Source of the DNA: Candidatus Colimorpha pelethequi
GTDB lineage: Bacteria > Bacteroidota > Bacteroidia > Bacteroidales > P3
NCBI GenBank assembly: GCA_018064245.1
Contig: JAGHVO010000069.1
Span: 1 to 36,483, forward strand
Reading direction: 5' to 3'
DNA length: 36,483 nt
Both the position numbers and the translations under genes were made by a program. The notes below the pieces were generated by a model. That model did no database searches. It was given only the letters and a program-made list of their open reading frames with translations, and was not told where the DNA came from. This document shows positions 23,523 to 31,958 of this stretch, piece after piece; the first letter of the stretch is position 1; each line of letters begins with the position of its first letter.

Positions 23523-24605
23523 TTATTTTACAATCTTGTTTTCTAATGCTTCCAACACTTCGCCTGGGGTGGGGATGATACCACCAAAACGGCCGAAATG
23601 CTCAACGGGGATGTTGCATTCGGTAGCGATGCGAACGTCTTCGATCATCTGACCGGCGCTCATTTCAACGCAGAGCATACCCTTTACTTTCTTTGAAAGT
23701 TCGTTAAGCTGCTTGGTGGGGAAGGGGAAGAGGGTGATCAAGCGGAACAAACCGACCTTGATGCCCTTTTCGCGAGCCATCTGCATAGCTTTCATAGCGA
23801 TACGGCTGCTGGAACCGTAAGCTACGATGATGTAGTCAGCGTCTTCGCAGTTCAGCATTTCGTAGCGAACTTCCTTTTCTTTCATTTCGGCATACTTGGC
23901 CTGCAGTTTGTGGTTGAAGATTTCCTGCTTGGCGCTGTCGAGTTCGAGAGAGGTGATGATGTTGTGACCACGGGTAGCGGGTTTGCCCCAAGTGCCCCAA
24001 GGTGCGTTCTTACGACGTTCTTCTTCGGTCCAACGAGGAGTAAAGTCGCGGGTGTAAAGTTTTTCCATGCACTGTCCGATAGCACCGTCGGAGAGGATCA
24101 AAACAGGGTTGCGATACTTGAAGGCGATGTCCCAAGCGTCGAATACGAAGTCGTACATTTCCTGAACCGAAGCGGGAGCCAAGGTGTAGAGCTGGTAGTC
24201 ACCGTGTCCACCACCCTTAACGCTCTGGAAGTAGTCGGACTGAGAGGGCTGGATGGTGCCCAATCCGGGACCGCCACGCATAACGTTGACGATGAGGCAG
24301 GGGATTTCAGCGCCTGCGAGGTAGGTCAAACCTTCCTGCATCAAGGAGATTCCAGGAGAAGAGGAGGAGGTAGCAACCTTTTTGCCGGTAGCTGCGCCAC
24401 CATAAACCATGTTGATGGAGGCCATTTCGCTCTCGGCCTGCAGAACGGTCATACCAGTGGTCTCCCAAGGCTTTTCGGCCATCAGGGTTTCCATAACTTC
24501 AGACTGCGGGGTGATGGGATAGCCAAAATAGCCGTCGCATCCGCTGGCAATCATTGCGCGGGCAATAGCTTCGTTGCCCTTCATTAATTGGAGTTCTTTT
24601 GCCAT
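23523..24605 (-). CDS. 2-oxoacid:ferredoxin oxidoreductase, alpha subunit (VorB/KorA type)
   Basis: The 360-residue alpha subunit starts MAKELQLMKGNEAIARAMIASG and contains GYPITPQSEVMETL, LQAESEMASINMVYGGAATGKKVATSSSSPGISLMQEG, NVMRGGPGLGTIQPSQSDYF and a C-terminal domain II (YGSSSRIAMKAM, LITLFPFPTKQLNEL). The separate four-subunit organisation and text match proteins called 3-methyl-2-oxobutanoate dehydrogenase VorB or 2-oxoglutarate ferredoxin oxidoreductase KorA in Bacteroidales. The complex links 2-oxoacid oxidation or reductive carboxylation to ferredoxin in anaerobic metabolism. Confidence 0.95.
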   Translation of the reverse strand: MAKELQLMKGNEAIARAMIASGCDGYFGYPITPQSEVMETLMAEKPWETTGMTVLQAESEMASINMVYGGAATGKKVATSSSSPGISLMQEGLTYLAGAEIPCLIVNVMRGGPGLGTIQPSQSDYFQSVKGGGHGDYQLYTLAPASVQEMYDFVFDAWDIAFKYRNPVLILSDGAIGQCMEKLYTRDFTPRWTEEERRKNAPWGTWGKPATRGHNIITSLELDSAKQEIFNHKLQAKYAEMKEKEVRYEMLNCEDADYIIVAYGSSSRIAMKAMQMAREKGIKVGLFRLITLFPFPTKQLNELSKKVKGMLCVEMSAGQMIEDVRIATECNIPVEHFGRFGGIIPTPGEVLEALENKIVK

Positions 24606-24626
24606 TTCTATTGAACGTTTTTTAGT

Positions 24627-24845
24627 TTAACACTTAACTTTGTAGACGGAGATAACACCGTCGGGGCATACGATTGCGCAGCTTGCGCAGCCGATGCAGT
24701 CTTCGTTTACGGTCTCAAGGTAGTTGTAACCTTTGCCGTTTACATTCTTCGACAGGGCGATGACCTGCTTGGGGCAGTGCTGAACGCACACGCCGCAACC
24801 TTTGCAACGCTCGGTGTCGACTACGATTTGTCCTTTAAATGCCAT
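24627..24845 (-). CDS. 2-oxoacid:ferredoxin oxidoreductase, ferredoxin (delta) subunit
   Basis: This 72-residue protein has two complete 4Fe-4S motifs: Cys14, Cys17, Cys20, Cys24 (CKGCGVCVQHCP) and Cys50, Cys53, Cys56, Cys60 (CIGCASCAIVCP). It is the delta subunit that carries electrons from the thiamine site to external ferredoxin. It is the first gene of the operon, 21 bp before alpha. Confidence 0.95.
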   Translation of the reverse strand: MAFKGQIVVDTERCKGCGVCVQHCPKQVIALSKNVNGKGYNYLETVNEDCIGCASCAIVCPDGVISVYKVKC

Positions 24846-24913
24846 AGTGTTAGATTTATGTGATTAATAATTAATGATTGATGTATAGTCATAGTATCCA
24901 CAAAGTGGAATTG

Positions 24914-24944
24914 CAAAGTTACGCTATTTTTCCCATTCGTGCAA
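24914..24944 (-). promoter_or_regulatory. Promoter of the 2-oxoacid oxidoreductase operon
   Basis: On the minus strand TAACTTTG (24921-24914) matches TAnnTTTG, with TTG (24944-24942) 20 bp upstream. Confidence 0.7.
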
Positions 24945-25113
24945 CTTTATTTGGAATTTATTTTTTGCGGTGGCTCAAACTGTGCAATCGGGCTCGTTTT
25001 GTGGCTGGATTTCATTGCGAAAAGAATCTGCGAAAACAATGTTGGCATGTCGGTAATGTTCTTTGTTTTTGTTGATAATGAATTGAATAGTATGTTTTTG
25101 TCGAAAAAGAAAC

Positions 25114-25133
25114 AATTTTCTTGCAAGAAAATT
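25114..25133. promoter_or_regulatory. Perfect 20-bp palindrome upstream of DUF1573 gene
   Basis: AATTTTCTTG and CAAGAAAATT meet without a loop, ending 23 bp before the -7 element TACATTTG (25157-25164), so the site reaches into the -33 region. A dimeric regulator bound here would affect that promoter. Confidence 0.5.
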
Positions 25134-25156
25134 AACATTACTAACACAAAAATATG

Positions 25157-25164
25157 TACATTTG
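25157..25164 (+). promoter_or_regulatory. -7 promoter element of the DUF1573 gene
   Basis: TACATTTG matches TAnnTTTG and lies 65 bp before the ATG at 25230. No TTTG is seen at the expected -33 place. Confidence 0.6.
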
Positions 25165-25229
25165 CAATGTATTGTGTAGAATTGAATACAACTCTAATTG
25201 ATTTATAAACAATTTAAAAATAACACATT

Positions 25230-25640
25230 ATGAAAAAGTTCTTTTTATTGAGTCTGTTTGCCTTCTTGGCAATGGGTTTTGCCAATGCACAGAACGAACC
25301 TGCCAACAATGTACCTAACGATGGTCCTAAGATTACCTTCTCAAAGATGCTTCATGATTACGGCACCATCGAAAAGGGCGGTGACGGCAACTGCGAATTT
25401 ACCTTCACCAACGAAGGCAATGAACCTCTGATTCTTACTAACGTAAAGGCTAGCTGCGGCTGCACCACTCCTTCCTGGACCCAGAAACCCGTTATGCCCG
25501 GCAAGACTGGCACCATCAAGGTTCGCTACAATACCGCCAATGTGGGTGGTTTCACCAAGACCATCACCGTTACCTCCAACGCAGTGGACAACCCCCGTGT
25601 TGTGCTGAAAATCAAGGGTAACGTTAAGAAACCCGAATAG
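25230..25640 (+). CDS. DUF1573 domain exported protein
   Basis: The 136-residue protein has a signal peptide (MKKFFLLSLFAFLAMGFANAQ) and a single immunoglobulin-like DUF1573 domain with its signature pieces: ITFSKMLHDYGTIEKGG, CEFTFTNEGNEPLIL, KASCGCTTPSW and GTIKVRYNTANVGGFTKTITVTSNA. The two close cysteines (SCGCT) are typical of the family. DUF1573 proteins are abundant secreted proteins of Bacteroidota with no established function. It has its own promoter and is followed 40 bp later by the aminotransferase gene. Confidence 0.93.
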   Translation: MKKFFLLSLFAFLAMGFANAQNEPANNVPNDGPKITFSKMLHDYGTIEKGGDGNCEFTFTNEGNEPLILTNVKASCGCTTPSWTQKPVMPGKTGTIKVRYNTANVGGFTKTITVTSNAVDNPRVVLKIKGNVKKPE

Positions 25641-25680
25641 AATTGACGCAATTATTTGTTCCATTAAACACGATTTTTTT

Positions 25681-26877
25681 ATGCCGCAACTATCAAAAAA
25701 AGGATACGAACTTCCGCAGTCTGCGATTCGTAAATTAGTTCCCTTCGCCGACGAGGCCAAGGCCCGTGGAATCCACGTCTATCATCTCAATATCGGACAG
25801 CCCGATATCGCCACTCCCAAAGGGGCGTTGGATGCGCTGGCCCATGCCGAAATCGGTGTGCTTTCCTATAGCCCGAGTGCAGGTATGCTGAGTTTCCGCG
25901 ACAAATTGTGTGAATACTATCACCGTTTTGGCATCGAGGTCAATCCCAACCAGATTATTGTCACCAACGGCGGTAGCGAGGCGATCCAGTTCGCTTTCAC
26001 GGTTTGTTTCAATCCTGGCGACGAAATCATTATCCCTGAACCGTATTATACAAACTACAACGCTTTCGCGAAGCTTTGTGGCGCTGTCATCAAAACCATC
26101 TCCAGCGACATCCATTCGGGTTTTGAACTGCCTCCTATCGAGGAGTTTGAAAAGGTCATCACTCCCAAAACCAAGGCCATCATGATCTGCAACCCCAACA
26201 ATCCTACGGGCTATCTCTACTCGGAGGAGGAATTGAAAAAGGTGGCCGAGATTGTCAAGAAATACGACTTGTTCCTGTTTGCCGATGAGGTCTATCGCGA
26301 GTTTTGCTACGATGGCTACAAGCATTTCAGCATCATGCAGCTGGAAGGCCTTGACAACAATGTTGTTTTGTTCGATTCTTCTTCCAAGCGTTACAGCGCT
26401 TGTGGCGCTCGTGTAGGTTGTATGGTTACCCGCAATCCCGAGGTCTATTCCATCGCTATGCGCCTCGCACAGGCTCGTCTGTCGCCTCCTACTTTGGGAC
26501 AGATCTTTTCCGAGGCAGCCATCGACACGCCAACGGAGTATTTCGAGGGTGTAGGCAACGAGTATTTAAGCCGTCGCGACCTTGTGGTTGAGTACATCAA
26601 CAAGATTCCCGGATGCTTCTGTGCCAAGCCTAAGGGTGCTTTCTATACGGTGATTGAACTGCCTATCGACGACAGCGACCGTTTCTGCAAATGGTTGCTT
26701 ACCGATTTCTCTTACGAGGGCGCTACCGTAATGTTGGCTCCCGCTACGGGTTTCTATGTCGATCCCGAAAAGGGTCGCCATCAGGCACGTCTTTCCTACT
26801 GCTTGAATCTTGATGACCTTCGTAATGCATTGAAGTGCCTTGAAGAGGCTTTGAAGGTTTATCCTGGAAGAATCTAA
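25681..26877 (+). CDS. Class I/II PLP-dependent aminotransferase (AspC-like)
   Basis: The 398-residue enzyme is a fold-type I aminotransferase. Visible active-site residues are NPNNPTG (171-177, Asn174), ADEVY (Asp202, Tyr205), the Schiff-base lysine Lys236 in FDSSSKRYSACGARVG, Arg244, and a C-terminal substrate-carboxylate arginine in HQARLSYCL. Family members in Bacteroidales are annotated as aspartate or aromatic aminotransferases; substrate is not settled by sequence. It follows the DUF1573 gene in the same direction and is closed by a strong terminator. Confidence 0.93.
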   Translation: MPQLSKKGYELPQSAIRKLVPFADEAKARGIHVYHLNIGQPDIATPKGALDALAHAEIGVLSYSPSAGMLSFRDKLCEYYHRFGIEVNPNQIIVTNGGSEAIQFAFTVCFNPGDEIIIPEPYYTNYNAFAKLCGAVIKTISSDIHSGFELPPIEEFEKVITPKTKAIMICNPNNPTGYLYSEEELKKVAEIVKKYDLFLFADEVYREFCYDGYKHFSIMQLEGLDNNVVLFDSSSKRYSACGARVGCMVTRNPEVYSIAMRLAQARLSPPTLGQIFSEAAIDTPTEYFEGVGNEYLSRRDLVVEYINKIPGCFCAKPKGAFYTVIELPIDDSDRFCKWLLTDFSYEGATVMLAPATGFYVDPEKGRHQARLSYCLNLDDLRNALKCLEEALKVYPGRI

Positions 26878-26892
26878 TCTATCCTTTTCTAT

Positions 26893-26933
26893 ATCCCAGC
26901 TGACTGTCCATTCGGTCAGTTGGGATTTTTTTT
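26893..26933 (+). terminator. Terminator of the aminotransferase gene
   Basis: ATCCCAGCTGAC and GTCAGTTGGGAT form a 12-bp stem (one G-U pair) followed by a run of eight T. It lies 15 bp after the stop. Confidence 0.9.
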
Positions 26934-26946
26934 ATTTGTTCCTATC

Positions 26947-27423
26947 ATGACAAGAGAAGAACAACGACGGAAAGTCATTCAAGCCTGCATCAGCCACCAG
27001 AAACATATTGCATCTGTGGCAAAACAGGAAATGGACTCTGCGCAGCAGCAGAGCAACGACTATGGCGCCAATGTGGATCGCTACGACGCTTACCGTACCA
27101 AGATGATGCGTGCCCGCGACATGTACGCCAAACAGTACAGCAACGCCAACACTTCCATCCGCTATTTGCAGGAGATGCTTAGGATGCAGCCTTTTGAGGT
27201 GGCGGAACATGGCGCCATCGTGATTACAGACAAGCAACGTTTCTTCCTCAGTGTCGGTGTGGGCAAGTTCATGGTGCCTTTTGTGCAGCAGCCCAATCAG
27301 GAACAATTGCCTTATTTCGCCATCTCGGCGCAAACTCCTATCTATCTGGCGTTGAAAGGCAAGAAGGTGGGGGAGACTTTTGTTTTCAACGGAATGTCGC
27401 AGACCATAGAAGAAATCTGCTAA
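26947..27423 (+). CDS. GreA/GreB-like protein
   Basis: The 158-residue protein has a helical N-terminal half (residues about 1-75, predicted coiled coil with many Gln and Ala) and a C-terminal beta domain ending in YFAISAQTPIYLALKGKKVGETFVFNGMSQTIEEI, which follows the end of transcription cleavage factors GreA/GreB (ISPxSPxxxALxGKKVGDxV...I). The first half is less typical, so it may be one of the Gre-fold homologues that bind RNA polymerase without cleavage activity. The start at 26947 is chosen over one at 26920, which would lie in the terminator of the previous gene. It is 6 bp upstream of the next gene. Confidence 0.75.
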   Translation: MTREEQRRKVIQACISHQKHIASVAKQEMDSAQQQSNDYGANVDRYDAYRTKMMRARDMYAKQYSNANTSIRYLQEMLRMQPFEVAEHGAIVITDKQRFFLSVGVGKFMVPFVQQPNQEQLPYFAISAQTPIYLALKGKKVGETFVFNGMSQTIEEIC

Positions 27424-27429
27424 AAAAAC

Positions 27430-28884
27430 ATGAAACTGGAAGTATCTCGCCGTAACTCAATGTTACTTGGCATTATTTTGGTCGGGGCTGTAATATATGC
27501 GTTAATTGCCCTTCCCAACCACTATTTTTTCCGCACTTTCTGCCTTGATCTTGGCACATATACCAAGGCCCTCTACGACTACATCCATGGGCATTGTTGC
27601 GATAGCAGCATCTTTCTGTGGGAACCTCAAAACTTGCTGAGTGATCATTTCGACCTTTACCTCATTATTTTGTCTCCGCTCTCACTTGTTTTTGGACAAT
27701 ATACCCTGATCATTGTACAGATTGTTGCATTGCTTTTTGGCGGATACGGCGTATATAGATTGATAGGGCTACATTCCGAATCGCATACTTTGCCATTCAT
27801 TGCATTAATCTGCTTTCTTACTGGTTTTGGAGCTATTCATGCGGTGTCTTTCGACTACCATTCTAATGTGGTGGCTGCGATGTTTTTCCCATGGATGCTT
27901 TATTCACTCAAGAGAGAACATTACGGGTGGACATTTGTTTTCGCTGTGCTGTTGTCGTTAGGCAAAGAGACTATGCCTTTGTGGCTGATTTTCTCCGCCG
28001 TAGCACTACTATGGGACTACAGGAGCAATAAAATGGCAATGAAATGCCTCTGGGGAATCATTGCCTTCGGAATAGGCTATTTTATCCTAGTATCAGTCGT
28101 ATTCATGCCTGCGTTTGGAGGGCAAAGTAAGGGCTTTTGGCGGTATGAATGGATGGGCGAGAACTATCGTGAAATTGCGATGTATATTGCATCCCATCCA
28201 TGGAAAACGATTCAATCCCTTTTTACAAATTGCAACGTGCCGGATGCCGGGCACGGTGTGAAAATGGAATTCCTTGTTTGCTGTATGGCCAGCGGGTTGC
28301 TTTTCATGCTCAAGAAACCGAACTACATCATCATGCTTATCCCACTGTGGCTCCAGAAAATGCTTTCGCAAGATGTCGGTTTTTGGGGTGTGACAAACCA
28401 CTACAACATCGAAATCCACACTGTGCTTGTGATTGGGGCGTTTATAGCCATTTCTGAACTACGCACGCAGAAATTGGCAACGGCACTTTCATACGTGGCT
28501 TTGGCTCTCACGATTCTTACTACGTTCTATACCACTTCGAATCCGTACACTCACATCCGAAAGGAAAATGTCCGGATATTTGATAAAAGGCACTTCCGAC
28601 AGGACGATTTCGATTCTGAATATGTGCGAGAGTTAATAGAGCAGATACCTTCAAGTGCCTCTGTGTGTGCGACAACTTTTTTTGTGCCGCATCTGGCATT
28701 GCGGGACAGTATCTATATGTTTCCCATTGGGTTGGGGTACAATGCTGAATATTACCTTCTTAAACGCCGCAGTTATTGCTACTACGAGGGCGAAGAAGAC
28801 AAAATCGATGAAATGATAAGCGACACTTTGCAATGGGAAACGTTGAAAACCAATGGCGATATATACCTCTTGCGTCGTAGGTAG
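27430..28884 (+). CDS. DUF2079 family polytopic membrane protein
   Basis: The 484-residue protein has around ten membrane helices with an extracytoplasmic loop after the first, FCLDLGTYTKALYDYIHGHCC..., and LLSDHFDLYLIILSPLSLVFGQYTLIIVQ, the DUF2079 pattern (aspartate in the first loop followed by H-D/S-P). The fold resembles GT-C glycosyltransferases and mannosyltransferases, but activity is unproven. The C-terminal 100 residues are soluble. It is coupled to the GreA-like gene (6-bp gap) and converges with the GH5 gene, 29 bp between stops. Confidence 0.85.
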   Translation: MKLEVSRRNSMLLGIILVGAVIYALIALPNHYFFRTFCLDLGTYTKALYDYIHGHCCDSSIFLWEPQNLLSDHFDLYLIILSPLSLVFGQYTLIIVQIVALLFGGYGVYRLIGLHSESHTLPFIALICFLTGFGAIHAVSFDYHSNVVAAMFFPWMLYSLKREHYGWTFVFAVLLSLGKETMPLWLIFSAVALLWDYRSNKMAMKCLWGIIAFGIGYFILVSVVFMPAFGGQSKGFWRYEWMGENYREIAMYIASHPWKTIQSLFTNCNVPDAGHGVKMEFLVCCMASGLLFMLKKPNYIIMLIPLWLQKMLSQDVGFWGVTNHYNIEIHTVLVIGAFIAISELRTQKLATALSYVALALTILTTFYTTSNPYTHIRKENVRIFDKRHFRQDDFDSEYVRELIEQIPSSASVCATTFFVPHLALRDSIYMFPIGLGYNAEYYLLKRRSYCYYEGEEDKIDEMISDTLQWETLKTNGDIYLLRRR

Positions 28885-28913
28885 CAACTTCGGGGCAATG
28901 CTATTCCTGTATT

Positions 28914-30560
28914 TTATTGAAGCGGGTTTAGTTCAATGGTGTGGACTTTCCCTACCGATGAGGGTGTGATGAATAGACTTGGGTTTAATTCCAAAAGGTG
29001 ACTCTCGTCCATCAAGAAGGGAAGGTAACTGATTTGTTGGTATTCCAGTGTCCTTTCAGGCAATTTCTCCGGATTGAGAGCGGGTTGATAGTCAATCTGC
29101 TTGTCAAACTTCTTCTTTTCGTATCCTGGCGCGGAGATTTCAAAATGCGACATAATGTCGTTGGAGACAAGTGAAAATCGACCGTGGCTGTCGCTGAAGG
29201 TGTTCTCGCCCACACTCCAATCTTCGTTCCAACCTCGCACCACTGCACCTTCGATGGGCTTGTCTGTTGTGGCGTCAACCACCGTGGCTTCGACCGTGAG
29301 ATTTTTGTAGCCCAGCATATTGTAGTAGTTCACGGGTGGCGCTGTTGTGGGTTTCCGCAAGGCGACAATGGTTTCCCATGGGTTTTCTCTCCAATGAAAC
29401 AGGGGAAGCGTCGTCTCCATTTTGACGGATCCTTGAATCGTTCCGTGTGGGGTGCTAATTGTTCCGATATGGTTGAGAATGCCTGTGTATTGCGCTTCGA
29501 AATTTACACCAGACGGACAGTCTTGGAACTCCCACCAGCCGTAGCCGATGGCTCCGTTGTCGATGGCGCATTGGAAACTCTCGTGGAGAAAGCGTTCTTG
29601 CCAGCAGTAAGGCACAGAGTCGCCATCGGCGGGCAGTGCCGTCTCGCCTACCATCCAGGGTTTGCCGCAATAGTGTCCGTACCAGTACATCTCACTGGCC
29701 ACACGCAAGGGGTGGTAGGTGTGGACCTCCACGAAATCAACAGGCAAGATGGAGGGGTCCCACTCAAAAACCTCGATGGGTTCGGCAAATCCAATGGTGA
29801 AGAGTTGGTGGGGTGCGTATCGGTTCATAATGTTTCGCCAGCCATCTACGATGCGGTAGGCGTCGTTCTTGTCGCGCGTCTCGGCAGGGTCGAAATAGAG
29901 TGGCTCGTTCATGAAGTCGTAGGCAAAAATCGTTGGATTGTCGGCGCAATGGCGCAGCAAAGCTTCTGTAAAGGCCGTCAGCTCCTCGTCCAATGGGGGT
30001 TTCAAGAGTAGCATGGCTCGTATGCCAACACGATTGCAAAGGTCTAAAAGTGTGTCGATTGCTTGTAAGATGGCGGAACTGTCTTGCAAAAGGTAAATAG
30101 GACTCTCGCCATTGCCGTAAAAGTAGCCCTGTTCATCCTTGTTCAGTACGTCAATGCAGAAACGCATAGTGTTGAAACCTAATGAGGAACTAAAGGCAAT
30201 GTGCTTGAGTAGCTGGGTGGTGGTGCCCAATGCATCTGAGTGCTCCCAGTTATCGGGATTTTCGTAATAGATGGCTGGTGAGATGCAGACTGTGTCGCCA
30301 AACTTGCGCCATTCCACTTTGTAGTTAAGCATCGTTGCAAACCAGGCAGTGTCGTTGCACATGAAATGTCCATCTTGCAGATAGACAAAGTCTTTGGCTT
30401 TAGTGTCTCGAGGACTATTGTCAAAGACAATGCCGTTGTCTTGGCAGGAAAGCAGCAACAGCGGTAGGAAAAACAGAGCGAAAGCTCCCATAGCTTTGCG
30501 CCAGGCTATAGTCTGTATGGTGATGCCATATTTATTCATTCCATTTTTCATTTTATTCAT
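28914..30560 (-). CDS. Cellulase-type (GH5-like) glycoside hydrolase lipoprotein
   Basis: The 548-residue protein has an SPII signal (MGAFALFFLPLLLLSCQDN, Cys39 from the first ATG). The TIM-barrel hydrolase part (about 55-400) has the clan GH-A catalytic pair: acid/base Glu219 in YDFMNEPLYF and nucleophile Glu306 in WMVGETALP, with VEVHTYHP between. A carboxypeptidase-regulatory-like beta domain follows (about 425-510, VEATVVDATTDKPIEGAVVRGW). Substrate could be a beta-mannan or beta-glucan. Several ATGs (30560, 30551, 30539) could start it; the long N-terminal part before the hydrophobic core makes a later start plausible. It lies 24 bp downstream of the AAA ATPase gene. Confidence 0.85.
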   Translation of the reverse strand: MNKMKNGMNKYGITIQTIAWRKAMGAFALFFLPLLLLSCQDNGIVFDNSPRDTKAKDFVYLQDGHFMCNDTAWFATMLNYKVEWRKFGDTVCISPAIYYENPDNWEHSDALGTTTQLLKHIAFSSSLGFNTMRFCIDVLNKDEQGYFYGNGESPIYLLQDSSAILQAIDTLLDLCNRVGIRAMLLLKPPLDEELTAFTEALLRHCADNPTIFAYDFMNEPLYFDPAETRDKNDAYRIVDGWRNIMNRYAPHQLFTIGFAEPIEVFEWDPSILPVDFVEVHTYHPLRVASEMYWYGHYCGKPWMVGETALPADGDSVPYCWQERFLHESFQCAIDNGAIGYGWWEFQDCPSGVNFEAQYTGILNHIGTISTPHGTIQGSVKMETTLPLFHWRENPWETIVALRKPTTAPPVNYYNMLGYKNLTVEATVVDATTDKPIEGAVVRGWNEDWSVGENTFSDSHGRFSLVSNDIMSHFEISAPGYEKKKFDKQIDYQPALNPEKLPERTLEYQQISYLPFLMDESHLLELNPSLFITPSSVGKVHTIELNPLQ

Positions 30561-30584
30561 TTACGTGGAATTTTAGAAATCACC

Positions 30585-31796
30585 TTAATAGAGCAACCCG
30601 AACATCCATAGTGGGATTCGGGCATTGTGCCCAATTTCGGTGTCATCTACGGCAAGGTAACTATTGGGCAAGTCTTTTATTTGGTCAAAGGTCTTGCCTT
30701 TCCCTCCGACTTCGAAAATGTGTTTTCTGTCAACGAGAAAATCGCCCATATTGGGATATCTTACATCGTGAGACTGTGATAGTTGATTGATGAAGAATGT
30801 TTCTCGGATTGTGCCAGCATCGGCAAAAGGACTGATGGCATTCATTAGTGTGGGGTTATTGATATAGATTTTGTCGGGACGCGATAGATTGTTGGGACTC
30901 TTTGTGTTGTCGCCGAGAAGGATGAGCAAACCACCACGCTCAAGGGCATGAAGCATTTTTAGTCCTTGATTTCGGTCGGTGTCAAGTTCTTTGTATAATG
31001 CTGTCATTTTCGGCAGTTGTGGTACTCGTTCGGCAAGAACCATCAGTAATTTCTTTGTTTTGCGAATGGTAGATGGAGATACGTCGTCAATAATAGCGTA
31101 GTCGTTTTCTATAATTCGGCATACCACAGACTGAAGCCGTTGGTTGATGGACGAATGTATGTTTTTGTAGAATGGATAATAACCGTGTTTTAGGTAATTC
31201 TGGAAATGGTCTAACGGTTTGATTTGTTCGCAGATATCCATTGCGAACGAGGAATGGTCGGCGAGAAGGTTGTCGAGAGGTATGGCTGGGATCTTTATTA
31301 TTTCTTCATATTCAAGATATTCCCGAAACGATAGTCCTCTCATTTCGTACATGGCTTGTCGGCGTGAGAGGTCTCCTTCCGCAGCATCAATTTGTAGCAT
31401 GGAGGATCCTGTATAAACGATATGGAAATTGGGATAGTCGTCGCTAAAATTTTTCAACATCGTCTGCCATTTCTTTACATAATGTATCTCATCAATAAAT
31501 AGATGTGTGCCTCCATGAAGGTAATGATATTCAATAACGTCCTGCAGGTCATGATTTGAAAACCACAGATTGTCGAGTGACACGTAGAGAACTTTGTCGA
31601 GATTGGCACCTTTGAATGTTTCTTTAATGTGTTGTAGAAGCATTGTTGTTTTCCCACAGCCTTTAGGACCTTTTAGTCCAATAAGGGAATCATCCCATTG
31701 TATTTGATTATATAGGTAACGATGAAATTTAGTGGGTGTGGCAGCTAATTTACGCCGAAAAGTTTTAGTTAATTCTTCAAAATCCCTTTCGTTCAT
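30585..31796 (-). CDS. AAA ATPase with DUF4143-type C-terminal domain
   Basis: The 403-residue protein has a Walker A motif GPKGCGKTT (43-51), Walker B GTHLFIDEIHYVKKW (Asp102, Glu103), sensor-like IVYTGSSML and the text DLSRRQAMYEMRGLSFREYLEY typical of the AAA_14 family, followed by the DUF4143 C-terminal region ending with KHIFEVGGKGKTFDQIKDLPNSYLAVDD. Members are common, often multicopy, in Bacteroidales; the biological role is not known. It has its own promoter (31825-31832) with three palindromes upstream, and it leads into the GH5 gene, though a functional link to that enzyme is not obvious. Confidence 0.92.
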   Translation of the reverse strand: MNERDFEELTKTFRRKLAATPTKFHRYLYNQIQWDDSLIGLKGPKGCGKTTMLLQHIKETFKGANLDKVLYVSLDNLWFSNHDLQDVIEYHYLHGGTHLFIDEIHYVKKWQTMLKNFSDDYPNFHIVYTGSSMLQIDAAEGDLSRRQAMYEMRGLSFREYLEYEEIIKIPAIPLDNLLADHSSFAMDICEQIKPLDHFQNYLKHGYYPFYKNIHSSINQRLQSVVCRIIENDYAIIDDVSPSTIRKTKKLLMVLAERVPQLPKMTALYKELDTDRNQGLKMLHALERGGLLILLGDNTKSPNNLSRPDKIYINNPTLMNAISPFADAGTIRETFFINQLSQSHDVRYPNMGDFLVDRKHIFEVGGKGKTFDQIKDLPNSYLAVDDTEIGHNARIPLWMFGLLY

Positions 31797-31824
31797 GATA
31801 TTTTATCGCTCGTTTTTATAATTG

Positions 31825-31832
31825 CAAAGATA
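31825..31832 (-). promoter_or_regulatory. -7 promoter element of the AAA ATPase gene
   Basis: On the minus strand TATCTTTG matches TAnnTTTG, 28 bp before the ATG. The first palindrome (31838-31853) begins 5 bp upstream and covers the spacer toward -33. Confidence 0.65.
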
Positions 31833-31837
31833 ATAAT

Positions 31838-31919
31838 AATATTTTGAAATATTAAATTTGTAGTAAAAATAATGTTTTGAAACATTAAAATTACTACAAA
31901 AATGATGTTTTGAAACATT
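31838..31919. promoter_or_regulatory. Array of three 16-bp palindromes at 33-bp spacing
   Basis: AATATTTTGAAATATT (31838-31853), AATGTTTTGAAACATT (31871-31886) and GATGTTTTGAAACATT (31904-31919) start exactly 33 bp apart. The two spacers contain TTGTAGTAA and its reverse complement TTACTACAA, so the array is itself partly symmetric about the middle site. The position, starting between the -7 and -33 regions of the ATPase promoter, fits an operator array. Confidence 0.7.
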
Positions 31920-31958
31920 ATTTTGGAAGCAAATAATAAGTGAAGCTGAATGCCACTC

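Larger units (their letters stand above)
24846..25229. other. Divergent promoter region
   Basis: This 384-bp AT-rich gap separates the oxidoreductase operon from the DUF1573 gene. It holds a promoter for each direction and a 20-bp palindrome; I see no credible gene or RNA in the rest. Confidence 0.65.
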
